A DNA stretch of 64,000 nt, from assembly GCF_000002985.6 (NCBI RefSeq), contig NC_003282.8, positions 7,316,001-7,380,000 of the forward strand, read 5' to 3'. Position 1 is the first letter of the stretch, and every line of letters starts with the position of its first letter. The notes below the pieces were generated by a model that was not told where the DNA came from, made no database searches, and saw nothing but the letters and a program-made list of their open reading frames with translations. A program made the position numbers and the translations under genes. Positions 26,601-39,400 of the stretch are shown piece by piece. This DNA is from Caenorhabditis elegans. Lineage: Eukaryota; Nematoda; Chromadorea; Rhabditida; Rhabditidae.

Positions 26601-29600
26601 TTTAGAATTAGCCAAACTTATTGTAATTACATAAAACAAAGATCATAGTTTTGGTCGATGTTAGAAATTGTCGAATTAATAATTAATATTAATAACCAAC
26701 TTATTTCCATAAACTTACCATTTGAGGTTTTCAAATCGTTAGAGCCCAACCAAATATTAGGAGAAGTTGGAGGCTTTGCTGTAATGACCATAGGAGGATC
26801 TCCGAACGACTTCGAGATGAAACGAGCACGGTTAACAGAAGATGCACCCATCACGAATACTAAGTTAATTGTGTTAGAGTATTATTCAACCAAAAAGATG
26901 ATAAGATATTAAAATATATTAGAACCTTGTGTTTTCCAATTGAACATTTTCAATTAAACTCACCTAAATCCGAAAAATCTCTTCTTCCAACTTTTCTATC
27001 AGGAGGTGGCGAGTCATTCAACCATGCTGATCGTTTAGGTTTCCACACTCCGTGCGCCTGAAAAATAATGCTATGAAGAAGAATAAATATTAGGGAAAAT
27101 TTACTGTGTTTGAAGAATACTCTGCCGGAGCCACTCGAAATCTGAAAATGTGAAAGTTAATTCAATAGAGGTATGGTTTTATTGCTGGCAAATGGTCTAT
27201 AACTTTTTGAACAGACTCTTTAAACAAATATTTAATTTGTGAGATGCTGTGAAAGTCATTTATGTTGTGAAAGTCATTTTAAAATTTACCTACATAGGAT
27301 TTACTTTTGATACTTGTGTGTTATAGAAAATTAGACTCTCCGAATATAGATTTTTCTATTTCTTAATTATTCAAGAAGGATTTAAATGATAATGTAAGCT
27401 AATCTTATTTAAGCAATTTTGAAAGACTATGGTTTTTCTGCAGCTTTCACGAAAAATTTGCATGCGACCTACAGCTTATCAGAACTTGAAAAGTGGCAAC
27501 CATTTCAAAAAACTGTTATCTCAATGTTCCATTTATCTTTAAAATGATATGTTTTACTATTAGTAATTTTGAATTAATCACTTTCATTTTTGGTAAAGCT
27601 GTATCTATATCACTACTTTTGAAATTCTCTCAATATCCTAATTCCCAGCTCTACTAAATCCGTCTCATCGCCGCTTTTTACTATCGTTTTCATCTAGAAT
27701 CTACTAATTATTAGGAGAAATCTCTTTTTTTTGGAAATCGATTTTACTAATTCATACTTAGACCGTTTATTTCAAACTGCTATCCATAGTTTTTTCGAGA
27801 TACAACACATGTTTCATTCCATTTAAAGGCGACTTTGTCCGTTTTGCGGACGGCTTTCAGTAGTAAAAAGGTCATTATTAGTATTCAATTCGTGATTGTT
27901 TATGGCGCGACGCCGACGTGCTTCTCTTTTCTATGATTGGTGGGAATATGGCAGAAGAGACATTGACTTAAAAGCGTGTTTCTGTATTTTTGTTTTTCAT
28001 ATCCAATTCTTCCTGTTCCGTCAAATGAATTAGCACTATATAAATTTGTTTTCAGTCAAATGTTTCTTAATGTGAGAGGAAAAGGAAAATAAGATCAAAT
28101 GTAGCCGAATAGGAAATTGGCCGGAAGTTATTCCTTCAAAATTTTTCAAAAAGTTTGACCACTGAGCGGATCGAACGCCCAACCTTTCGATCTGGAGTCG
28201 AACGCGCTACCATTGCGCCAAGCAGTCACGTTTTTTCTCTGAGTTTATTAGCTCTTACATCACTCTCTAACAGGCGGGAAAATCAAGATAAGAGTTTGCG
28301 GTCACTTTGATAGTGAGAAAGGATGGGAGAGAAATGGTCAGCGGTCTTACTAGGGAATGGTGTTACCCCTGCAATCGCTAGGAGGACAAAACAAAGTGAA
28401 AATGGAAGATCAGATCTATGGCTACAAGAATCAGTTTTTGGAATCTGCTTAACTCGGTCCCAAAGCTGAAATTTTCGGTCTTAAAAAGTAGTCCTTTTTT
28501 TGCTCAAAATGCCGTTTTTCGTGTGTAGAAGTGGCTACATAAAAGTTTGGCACTGCAGCCGCCGTTCGAATGGCCGATTGGTGAACTCTTGTGCTCATTA
28601 ATCTAAAGGTCACGGGTTCGTTCCCCACTAGGTATTAATTTTTTTTTGAATTTTTCCTCTAGCATGAAATATGCACAAAAACACGGTTTCTTCCGTTTTT
28701 TGGTAACTTCGGAATAAATTTTTTGGTTCCTGGGAATCATAAAAGTAATTTGGAAACTTTTTGGAAGTTTTCTTTTTTTGATAAATTTTCACTTTTCTCC
28801 CACCTGTATGCACATTTTTTTCTTCAAAAATAATTTTTCAAAATTTTTTCAAAAAGTGTTTGGTTTGAAAGAGCAGCATTAGTTTGGATATTTCTACGAT
28901 TTTGGAGGATCAAATGTCATTTTTAGGAGAAAACCACTGTTGTTTTCTCTAGACTTTTTCACGAAAAGGACCTACTTTCAAAGACTTCCAGCTCCGTTGA
29001 CGAGTAAAATAAAAAAAAGTTGTCAACTGCAAAGTTATTTTAAAAGTACCAATAAACAAATTGTCAGTTGAAGTTACTCTGCTAAATTTTATGGGTAGAG
29101 AGATATGGACATTAGTAATTAAGTAAGTTAAAGCTTCACTTCGATTAGCTATATCTCTCTACCCATAAAATTTAGCAGAGTAACTTCAACTGACAATTTG
29201 TTTATTGGTACTTTTAAAATAACTTTGCAGTTGACAACTTTTTTTTATTTTACTCGTCAACGGAGCTGGAAGTCTTTGAAACTAGGTCCTTTTCGTGAAA
29301 AAGTCTAGAGAAAACAACAGTGGTTTTCTCCTAAAAAATGACATTTGATCCTCCAAAATCGTAGAAATATCCAAACTAATGCTGCTCTTTCAAACCAAAC
29401 ACTTTTTGAAAAAATTTTGAAAAATTATTTTTGAAGAAAAAAATGTGCATACATCAGGTGGGAGAAAAGTGAAAATTTATCAAAAAAAGAAAACTTCCAA
29501 AAAGTTTCCAAATTACTTTTATGATTCCCAGGAACCAAAAAATTTATTCCGAAGTTACCAAAAAACGGAAGAACCCGTGTTTTTGTGCATATTTCATGCT

Positions 29601-30853
29601 AGAGGAAAAATTCAAAAAAAAATTAATACCTAGTGGGGAACGAACCCGTGACCTTTAGATTAATGAGCACAAGAGTTCACCAATCGGCCATTCGAACGGC
29701 GGCTGCAGTGCCAAACTTTTATGTAGCCACTTCTACACACGAAAAACGGCATTTTGAGCAAAAAAAGGACTACTTTTTAAGACCGAAAATTTCAGCTTTG
29801 GGACCGAGTTAAGCAGATTCCAAAAACTGATCTGATCTTCCATTTTCACTTTGTTTTGTCCTCCTAGCGATTGCAGGGGTAACACCATTCCCTAGTTAGT
29901 TACCTAGAGTATCTTACTTTTTTTTTTTGAGATTTTGATTAATTTCACAAAGTTATACTACAATATTTCCCAATCCATGGAACAAATAACATAACTGCTA
30001 ATCGGAGAAGAGACAAAGTGAGAGTTGTTTTGGCTAATTACCAGTTTTCGAAGAAGAAGAAACCGCTATATCCGATCAGAAGTCGTCATTGCTATCGTAT
30101 TCGGATCGGCGCCAAAATATTCGCGCGCTCATGCCATGTCAAGTGAAGTCATTTAGTGGTTCACATAAAACTATTTGTTTCTTGTTTCTCACACAAATTG
30201 GACGACACGCGTGCCATATTTAACGGTCAACTGCAGGATTTAATTATGAGGGCTTTTGTAGAAAGTGTTAGAAAAGTGCAGTGAGAAGAAAATGTGTTGC
30301 GTTTTCCAAAATTTTCCTAAAGATGTTGTAACGCAGTGAATACTAAATTGTTGCCGGAAATGGTTCAAGCAGAGATACCAAAAAAATCTTAAATTATAGT
30401 TGAGCTTGACATAAAATCTCTTGAAATTACACGCCGAAAAGCTAGAAATTCTCAGAGTTAAAAACCATTGGCCTGCCTAAACATTAGGATTAATTCCTGT
30501 TAAATTAGGTCGAAAAATTATGTGAAATAAATATACGTTTCAACAGATCTCTTGAAAATAAAGCAAAACTAAATTGAGACCGGAAACAAAATGAAGATTT
30601 GTGATTCTAGGGATCCAAATTAAATCTTTTGTAGAGTGAAATACTCAGGTGTTGGAAAGACGAGAAAAACGATGGAAATGCATAAAATTAGAGATGAAAT
30701 GATTGAATGAAGTCGGCATAATAAAAAAGTAAGTAGATAGTTATTGCGTAAGAAAGGAAACGTACTCGGAATTATGTTGCTGCTGTTGAAAGTACTGACG
30801 GGCCGCCGTGACACTGGCGATCGTCAGTGTTAGAAGCACGAGACGACGCATTT
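17638..30853 (-). CDS. Very large secreted Pro/Ser/Thr-rich (mucin-like) protein with Gly/Cys-rich C-terminus
   Basis: The ATG at 30853 opens MRRLVLLTLTIASVTA, a clear signal peptide, then RQYFQQQQHNSE, donor at 30766. Downstream exons cluster from 27150 to 17638. Those visible include 25492-26096 (Pro-rich, then a TTTEE/STTEP mucin tract), 23842-24974 (PAPSP-rich), 20784-23753 (about 990 codons, Ser/Pro/Thr), 20664-20739, 20522-20560, 20025-20369, 19756-19978, 19561-19710, 18332-18602 (poly-PQ) and 17857-18253. Small exons then lead to the TGA at 17638. NLEEDH-type motifs recur in neighbouring exons. The C-terminus has GGGC and CCQPQ/CCNQ repeats that could crosslink by disulphides. Total length is well over 2000 aa. 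A cuticle or extracellular-matrix role is inferred. The link between the signal-peptide exon and the exon at about 27114-27150 does not match in phase, so a small exon is missing from my model or the first exon belongs to another form. Confidence 0.65.
28157..28227 (-). tRNA. tRNA-Trp (CCA)
   Basis: A 71-base cloverleaf on the minus strand. The acceptor GACTGCT pairs with AGTGGTC with two G-U pairs. The D arm is GGCGCAATGGTAGCGC. The anticodon stem TTCGA/TCGAA closes a 7-base loop CTCCAGA whose positions 34-36 read CCA. The T arm is GGGCG-TTCGATC-CGCTC. Box A and box B promoter elements are intact, so it looks functional. It lies in the presumed large first intron of the mucin-like gene, on the same strand. 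Confidence 0.92.
28349..29106. repeat. Fold-back element (palindrome 1), left arm
   Basis: This 758-base arm is the reverse complement of 29151-29896, with a 44-base loop at 29107-29150. The arms differ by a few point changes, a 15-base insertion in the left arm (near 28410-28425) and a 3-base indel near 28807/29450. It is thus older or less homogenised than palindromes 2 and 3. It lies in the presumed intron of the mucin-like gene, so the transcript could fold into a hairpin of about 750 bp. Confidence 0.9.
28571..28630 (+). other. tRNA-like segment in left arm of palindrome 1
   Basis: It contains TGGCCGATTGGTG, which resembles a Pol III box A. A spacing of about 35 bases follows, then GGGTTCGTTCCCC, which resembles box B and a T arm. 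No good acceptor or anticodon stem forms, so this is a tRNA-derived relic or SINE-like head rather than a working tRNA. Confidence 0.5.
29151..29896. repeat. Fold-back element (palindrome 1), right arm
   Basis: Inverted partner of 28349-29106. The outer ends are actaggg and ccctagt. There is no obvious transposase frame in the arms; the open frames seen there are Lys/Phe-rich and unlike any family I know. Confidence 0.9.
29631..29690 (-). other. tRNA-like segment in right arm of palindrome 1
   Basis: Mirror copy of the box A/box B segment at 28571-28630, in opposite orientation. If both are active, Pol III transcription would converge on the loop of the hairpin. Confidence 0.5.
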
Positions 30854-33374
30854 TGAATTCAGATGCTCATAAACTATGACACCTTCTTCTTACTTTGAAT
30901 TAGCCTTATATGATGACTTGTGATTCTTCGAGGGGGGCAAATCTAGGAGGTGACGCTTCAAAAGAGGGGGGAGGCGATAGACAATGACCGTTGGAGGAGT
31001 GAGGGCGTGGACTGTCTCTACTGCTGTTCATGTAGAAGAAGAAGAAACAGAGGAAGATGAAAGCCAAGGAAGAAGAAGAAGAAGCTGAGGATGCTACTAG
31101 TTTGCTGATCTGATGCGCCGATATTGTAATGAACGGGGGATATAGAGAAATACAGAAAGATTGAAAAGAGTAAGCCTTTTTTGGAAGCGAGGAACGATGA
31201 ATGGTTTTTTAAGTGAAAAACTTTTGACAGGAAAAAGAAGAAAAGAAAGATAAATGTTTATGGAACAACAACATGGTAATCAAAAAATCTAATTCTTCAG
31301 CTTTCTTGGCGAAATCTAATTGACAAGGTGCAGACATTGGTGAAACAAATGCCAAAAATTCATATGAATAATTAAAAAAAAACAACTATTATTTCAATCA
31401 AACGTTCGGTGAAATAATCAGAGGTTTTGAAAACTAAATATAAATAAATTCTTCTAGAGGAAATATAAATTCTGTGCCTGATTCTGAATAGTCTTTACAA
31501 ACTTTGGTTATTTACTTCTTTTATCATTTTTTTATGAATGTAAAAAATTATTTGCCAATTTTTTCCAAATTGTGAAATCACTTTCACATTTCTCAGCCCC
31601 ACCCTCAAGGGACTCCGTGGTAGGCAGGCGTAGGCAGGCGGTTTCAGAGTGTGTCGCGTGCCTGAAAACTCTCGGCCTAGTGACAGGCTCTTGCCTATTT
31701 TCAGCGTTTTGATTTACACATTCCTTATTTTCTCATACCAGTCAATCTTATGAAAATCAAATCAAGAAATTTTTAAAAAAAGTTAGCACGTTTTAGCAGA
31801 TGGCGAGAGGGCAGCGGAGGTCGCCTCACGGTCAGGCAGGCAGACGTTTCAGCGACTACATGGATGCCCTAGAATTCTGTAATACTAGTGCACACTTTTC
31901 AGAAGCCCCCTATAATGATAGAACACGTTTTCTGAAACGTAATTTAGCTTTCTTTCGATGACAAAGTGTTTTTGTTTTTGTATTTTTAAACTTTCTCCCA
32001 ATAAACCACAAATCTGATACGGATGATCGTTTTCTGAACGTCAGGATGAATACTATCCTGTTAGTGACGCCTTTGTCACTTTCTTATGTGGCATCACTTT
32101 GTCCATTTAATGTCACACTGTTTGTCCACATGGAACTACTATACATTGCTTCTTCCAAGCGTGAAAAATTGAGATCCATGTATGAATATATACATCTTCT
32201 CTCGGGATTTGTTTCTTTTTTCAGAAAATCGAAGTAAAAGAAAGTTGTTTGATTCTTTAGCATTCAATTACTTCCCCGGCAACCAAATACAAACAATCAT
32301 TCTTCCACCTTTCATCCTTCTCATTCTTCCTCCCTTTTTGCCTAATTCTCCTTCCATATTAAATCAGGATTGTGTCATCTGCCAGAGACAGTCATCTACG
32401 TTCATAAGAAGGAGGATATTGCCTAATAGAACTTGTAAAGTGTATCAATTGCTGTCAACTGGTTTCTTCATATTATCAATGGTTTATTAGTGTTTCGTAT
32501 TAAGCTGATGGTCAGCTTCTTCGAGTTACTTTGTTCCTTCGATCAATCAGTGAATCGGATTGATGGATAGACAAGTTGATCAACCATGATGAAAACATTA
32601 TATTTCACTTTCATGCAAAACTTTTAAATTGATTTTTTGAAAATTATTGAAGTTTTTTCAAAACCAAAAAATTTTTGGAGTCGGTTAAAATTACCCTTCT
32701 TGAAACAGTTTTTAAATTTAGTCCCGCATTTTGAAAATCAAGTAGAATTTATCGTTTTTCTATTACTATTCAGAATAATTATCCTAACATAGTGAAATGT
32801 GAGATCTCAAAAAGTTTCAATTCCACATTTAGTAATTTTTTCTTGAAATTAGGGAAAAATAGAAAGAACATGTTTTTTGAATTAACGATACAGTGGAATT
32901 GAAACATCATATATTTTTCGAGTCTAAAAACTATTCTTGAAACAGTTTTTTTCTATTGAACGGTATTTGACTTCCGTCCAAAATTGACAACAATAATTTG
33001 CTGTGAAATTTTTTGATCAGAAGCGTTTTGCTGTGACCTATAATTATTTTTACAGCAATTTTTTCCCCCAAAGATTGATTTTATCTCTAAATGTGACATT
33101 AAGTTTTACAACTGAAAATCAAAACCGGGACCACTTTCCACAGATATGAGATTTTCCTCTCAGAACAGCAAATCTTCGATGCATTTTGTGTTTGTTGGTT
33201 GGGTCAACGATAAGATCCCATATAACAGTCCGATGAAAGTGTATTTCATTCACCACACTACTTTCACTGCTACTCCTTTTTTACCAAAAACAATTTTATT
33301 TGTAAAGCAAGATAAGTAATTAAAAACCCGATTTTCAGCGAAACAGTTGCATTTCTTGCCTAACGGTATCGTGT
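30854..33374. other. Intergenic region, no supported gene
   Basis: Upstream flank of the mucin-like gene (with Gly/purine-rich runs at about 30930-31090) and 3' flank of the receptor gene. There are short gtaggcaggc repeats at 31620-31645 and tcaggcaggcag at about 31831. No splice-supported coding sequence is seen on either strand. Confidence 0.5.
33295..33300 (-). terminator. Poly(A) signal AATAAA of the receptor gene
   Basis: Minus-strand AATAAA (plus-strand tttatt) 75 bases past the stop codon of the seven-helix receptor gene, at a typical distance for a worm 3' end. Confidence 0.5.
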
Positions 33375-36300
33375 TCAAACATCATAAGTTTCTCGGAACC
33401 GGTGAATGTCGTAGATTTCCTTTGTGGAGAGAGAAGCTCGAGCCATTATTAGGGATTGAAGGCCGTAATTTCTGATCTGAAAGATAAATGAATCATTACT
33501 AACCAGTAAATAATGTGTGTGTGGTTTAGCAAACAAAACGTGTTTCAATGTTAGCAAAAATATCTATTAATTCTAATAAGTGAATCTGTTACTATTTACC
33601 ACTCGGTCTATAACTTCAAATTAAAAACAGATGATTAGCTTTTGTTTCTGAACTAACAAATAATAAAAACCATATTAAGCAACAAAGAGCACACATTAGT
33701 GCTAGTGGAAGTGATAAGGGAATCACAAGCGTTTAGATCAACCATCTATTCAAACCTTTTTTCAGCCAAGTCTTTCAGTAGACTTTGTCCATAGTTGTGT
33801 CATTTCATGCTGAATTGAGAAAACTCCAATTATCATTATTTTCACAATTAAACCAGCATTGTTGTACATAACTTTAAATTTAAAAAAAGCATACCTCAAG
33901 TTTTGGAGTTGGCTCATTCTTGGGCCAAAGTCTTTCCGATTCCAACTGATTATCATGAAGTTTCTTTCTTTGATGAGTATCGCAAAGAACTCCTGGACAA
34001 CATGTGCAACATCTCGTTATGAGATAACAAAACTTTCTTCGAACCTGGAAAAATAATTTTGAGTTTTATTTTTTGAACTACTTGATTCGATTTTAATACC
34101 TCGACTCTAATTTGACGATCATTAATTGTGTAGATAGGGAGACGAAGAGCACATGCAGCAATTGGTAAAAATGATGAAATGTCCGAAAGTACTGTATATA
34201 ATGAAGGAAGTTCTTGAAGACTTTGAATATTGATTGTCTGTAAAAATACATTTTGAGTGAACATTCTTTTTTAACTTCTATATATTATTTTCAGTCCATG
34301 TTTTTATTAATTTCTAGAGAATTGCTCCAACATTGGGGTTTCGCAAGTCTTTCATGAATTTTATGTTGTTAAATACAAGGAAAATCTTCTAGAAGCTTTT
34401 TGTTAAATCTTAGACAAATTTTTATCCAACTCAATCAAAACTTTCAGATATTTTGTAATTTTAAGAGCCTCTTTTCAGATTGATAATTCGAGGTCTGAGT
34501 TTCTCTACTTAAACTTTTGTGATTACGTATCCTAACATAAGTTTTCAAATGAGTTGTTATATGAAAATCTAACCTCCCAAAACGCAATAATAATATCTAA
34601 AATATTCGCAAGTAGATATCCAGTAACAACCATAACAAGCATTCTTGTAACAGCTCTCAGCCGTGATCTCAATCGTGTAACTTCTCCTCTGAAAATTATT
34701 CAATTAATTCAAAAAATTGAAAGTGTCATATGTAGTCTTGCAGAAACAGTGATATGTGGAATAGAAATGATTGGATATTGTTCCAAATCAAAGGAGCAAA
34801 CATGTGATAGTGAGATAGTCTCAAGACTTTTGAAAAATCTGTGTTTTCATTGGTGAGTTGCTTTGCATTTCAACTCAAGTGACCAGTGTATTTTCTATAA
34901 ACCGAATTTCAGTCTTGTCAGTGTATTTCTTTGAGTCTATATTGTGATCGTACTAAAATTATAAAAATCAAACACACATGAATTTACTTGAATAATCTTT
35001 GAAAAGTCTCCTTTGCATCCAACCTAAATACATCTCATTCTCATTTCATTCTCCTGAATTTCTATGTAATCATGCTACTTAAATAATATTTGTCATGCCA
35101 CATTTAAAGATAAAATTAACCAAAAAAGGAAAAAAAGTATATTAGGGCAGGAATATGGGAAATGAACTGAAAGAAAGAGAGCTAATCAAGAGGAGAAGTG
35201 TTTTATAAGAAAATCTGGGTAGGACGGAATTAAAATTACCTTCGCACGTTTCCAAGAGGGCTGAAAATGATTTTTTGTGGGGAACGAACAATAGGGGAAT
35301 GAAAATCACGAAAATTTCAAAAAACGGGAAAAAACGACTAGAGGGTTAGGTTAATTCAAATTAAAAATATTTTTTGTCTTATCCTGAAGCGGCCCCCTTA
35401 TTCTTACCTTGTTCCAACAGTAATAAATAAAACCAATGCTTTGACTGTTTGATCCCGATCAGTCCTTCGCACATTCATTACAATTGCTGCATTGAAGTAT
35501 GCCAAAACTGAAAATAAAGAAGATTTAAAGAACTTTCCAATAATATTCTCCTTACCTGCAAATGGCAAGAAAACGGTAACAATTTTTCGAATAAAAAATC
35601 TCCAAACAACATCCATACTTTCTCCAAACATTGGTACAACTGCCAAACCCATTGATGAAAATCCCGTACAATTCGGTTGAGTAACAACCTTAATATTTAC
35701 AATTAATAAAAACGGGACTTTCACCCCTTCTCAAAATCTTACCTCAATCTCAAAAAACACGGTTCCTCGAAATATGAGACTCGCTAGGAAACAACAAAAA
35801 ACAACATATGTCCTGTGGGTTGCGAGAATTTGAAATAACTTCAGAGTCCTGTTATCGGCAGTACTTTGAAGATATCTTTCAACTGTTGCGGCCATAAGAA
35901 GAAATGAAGCAGCCGATAAGGTGATATGAGACACTGTGAAAGCAGTCCGTAAATAGTCATGCCATAAAACTAATAACTTGAATGATACGAAATAGTCGGT
36001 GTACACCTGAAAATACATTAGCTTAGTTTTATGATTTTGAACTTTTCTTAAAAGGAATTTTTTGCATGAAAGTGCCCTTTGAAAACTTTTCAACTTTGTT
36101 TTTTTGAACTCCAATATGGAAAATGTGTTTTGATTTCTACGGAAGTGTGCGGAAGTATCTCTACATTTTGCAACTCACCTGAACACACATAATTGCAATA
36201 TAACAAATCGAGATGAAAACATCGCATCCGGAAATCCACATCAAATATGTCAGGTTTCGTTTCCGGAGTACTGTAGATGTACTAAATGTGTAGAAGAGAA

Positions 36301-36454
36301 GTGAATTGTGAACAATACTGATGAGTGCAACTATTAATCCAATCACACCCACAAAAACCATTTTCCACTCGAGAAATATTGGTGGAGAGTAGGCACACTC
36401 ATCTTCTATATCCTCGAATACTTCTTCTACGAAGCTGATATTGTTACTATCCAT
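33375..36454 (-). CDS. Rhodopsin-family seven-transmembrane receptor, neuropeptide-receptor type
   Basis: Eight exons (36179-36454, 35743-36006, 35556-35688, 35408-35507, 34574-34688, 34100-34237, 33895-34044, 33375-33476) sum to 1278 bases, giving 425 aa with all phases matching. TM1 is MVFVGVIGLIVALISIVHNS, with the conserved Asn. TM2 has SGCDVFIS, with the conserved Asp. TM3 ends ATVERYLQST, with VERY in place of DRY. TM4 has FCCFLASLIF. TM5 has IVTVFLPFAVLAYFNAAIV. TM6 is MLVMVVTGYLLANILDIII. TM7 ends ALRLPIYTINDR, with LRLPIY where NPxxY is usual. A Cys-rich cytoplasmic stretch (CYLITRCCTCCPGVLC) that could be palmitoylated follows. This layout fits the nematode FMRFamide/neuropeptide-like receptors; the ligand and exact subfamily are unknown. 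Confidence 0.88.
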
Positions 36455-39400
36455 TCATAAACCTTCAAATTAATTATTTTTTAACTTGTAACGATGTACT
36501 TGATGTATGATGATGGAAGTAAAGAAAACACGTTCGAATCTAGAAACACGTAGACGTCTAGAGCACAAAGTTCGGAAGTGAGGGAGAGCAAGAAGAATGC
36601 GTGAATTATTTCAGTTGGTAGGTCAATAGGTCTTTTGTGACAAAAGGTGAAAAAAGTTTAAGGAATTGGAAGAAGAGAGAAATAATGTTGAGTGGGGTTA
36701 TAGAATGGAGTTAGTTAGGATTAAAACCCTAGAAAAAGAGGTGGAGTTAGGAAGTGATGATGTGATTGAAGAAGTCATACGTGACACCTCCGGAACTAAA
36801 TTGTTGAGATTGTGACTACCGGAAGGTAATGCAAGATTCACCAATGTCTTTTGAAAGAATTCAGGGTTTGAATGTCAAAGAGCCTAGTCCATGTGATTTT
36901 TGAATTTTTTTTAGGAATTGTTTGAAAGAGGACAATGGAGAATGTGCTGCATGTGTGGTACAAAGTGAGCTCAGTAAATAAGTATAAAGGACCGAAGCTT
37001 CATTTTCAACCTTTTCCACTTCAGGTAATTCAGAAAACTTCAATAATATAGAGAAACCATAATTTGAACAACTAGTAAATTTCTATTAACTTATAAGTTT
37101 AAGCTTAAATTGATGAAATTTCAAACCTACTGAAACAATTCTGATATTCAAGAAAAAACGTTTTTACTGGGGAAAATGTGAAAACAAACTAATAGAAAAA
37201 TGTAGAAACCCTTTTTATCCACAAAAAGTAGTAGAAAAAAGTTCAAGGCATACATACATAACCAATGTTTTCCTGACTAATGAAAGTACACTGAAACTTT
37301 TCCTCTACTCTCTACTAACATCTTCCTTTTCTTCCACTTTCCTTTTTTTCAAAAAAACTTAATCAACAAAATTTTGTGCTCGAATTCCAAAAAGAACAAA
37401 CAAAAAATGTCTTGATGGCTCTCCCTTCTAGAAAACTATCAATCTTTTCGTGTTCCTATCTGAATGAGTATCAGACGTCGAATTGATATTCAGAACAAAT
37501 CCAAGAATGCAAGCAGACATTTGAGCGACTCTTTTGAAATAAAAACAAAAACATGCATTGTGAGGAGTAAAATAAATAAAAATACGGAGTAAAGAAAAAA
37601 GAAACTAAGAGTATGACGACACCGGAAAGTACAAGGAAGATATGTCTAATTAGAAGTTCATGTTTAAATGTGAAATGCTTTGAATGTTTGTCTGGAAATA
37701 ACGGACTGAAGATCATGAGTGTGATGGCTTTGGAATTTTTCATTTTCCAGCTGTACGCGGAAACAAGTAAAAATGAAATCATTTTGATCGTTTTTGCACT
37801 GGGCAGGCAAAAATTGCATGGTGAAAATAATTTCTGAGAAGTACGGAATTTGAGAAGTCAAGGATAAAAAATAAGCAGAGCTCCCTTTCCTTTGCTTTCT
37901 TCTCCATTGCTTACTTCTTCTTTTTTTCAGTATGTTGAACATATACACAGATAAAGATTTCAAAATGTTCGGCTCTTTCAAGATGGAAGGAAGAAAAATC
38001 AAGACGTAATTTGATCATCCTCGTGAAGTTTCCGTTCGAAAAGAAAACATGCGAAAAGTGGGAAAGAACGAAGAGAAAAGCGAAAGATTGGAATTTAAAT
38101 GAAAACACCTTGAACATTTGAAAAATGAATTTGCGTAATAGCGGAATTGCAGTCATTTGCAGATAAAGTGGGGGAGCATTAATGAAGTCATTCTATTTGT
38201 GGAGGTCTTTTAATCTTAAATCTCTGTTGCAAACAGGCCTAAATAATTTTAAACGTGCCAGTGTAGAGTACTTTTTAAAGTTACTCCCAAAGTATCCGAA
38301 ACTTTTCAAAAATTCTGAACCATTTTTTATTTACAAAATGTAAAAAATTACACAGTTTTCAATTATTATAATGTTTCGTTCAAAAACACTTTCTTTTGGA
38401 AATTTACCAAAGTGGAGACTTTGAAACATCTGAACCAATTTAAAGCCATTTCGAGTAAATTTTAGCAACATTAACAGGCGTTATTCTATTTTAAAACTAG
38501 TTGATGGAAGTGTTTGCAGATCTTCTCAAAAACGTCAAGTTCTAAAAACTTCACCTGTTAGTAAAAATTATGTTACACTGTTACCATGCTCGTTCTCCAA
38601 AGTTCTAAGTACTTTGTGTATTCGTGTAAAACAAAAAATAGGAAAAAAACGGAAGTGAACTCGATTCTCAAAAAAAGAAAAAGGCACGAAGATGTTGTTA
38701 TCTATTTGAGGATCAGTGCGTAAGGACGAAAAGGAAAAGCAACATAGAGGAAAGGGGAGAGAAACATTCTGTGGCCACACTACAAATGATGCCAATTACG
38801 ATGAAGAAGAGGTGACGAGTAAGTGAAAGAGCAGATGAGACAAACGACTTCGCAGATATCTCCAGATGACTGAGACAAGCTGAGCTTCTTTATGTACCCA
38901 TTTGTTTGGTGATCAGTGTCTGACTTTAAAATCATTAGACAAATCTTCATATTTGCAAGATTTATCCGAATTTTGGACGAAAACCGTCTGCTCGGATCTG
39001 CTTATCAGGGCTAGTCATAATATAAGCAGATTTAAAAGATTTACAGGCGAAACAGGAAGAATTTAAGAATAAAAAACAAATAAAAGAGGCTAAACAGAAC
39101 CAGTAGAAGTCGAGCACAAATATTTTGATGAATAACGGAAGGAAAACGTTGAAGTGTTCAGATGGGAAAATGAGAAAAACGTTGTGTTATTGGTCTGGGA
39201 TAATGAAAAAAAAACAAACAATGAAAACACTTTTCAAATTTAGAAATTATTGAATCCCATACTTCTTGATTTTTGAACGTTTTAGGATCTTACAGAAAAT
39301 TATTATTAACATCATTATTTTTGAAAGCACGACCAATTACTCTAGAAATATCCTTTTTTGAATACAAAGTGCAAATCCAAAAAAACACAAGAAAGTTTGC

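Noticed and set aside
28628..29633. Lys/Phe-rich frames in both arms of palindrome 1
   Set aside because: They are short, low-complexity and mirror images of a repeat; no transposase or other domain.
35241..35262. Small candidate exon in the receptor gene between exons 4 and 5
   Set aside because: Exons 35408-35507 and 34574-34688 join in phase directly (AG|A) and preserve the TM5-TM6 loop without it.
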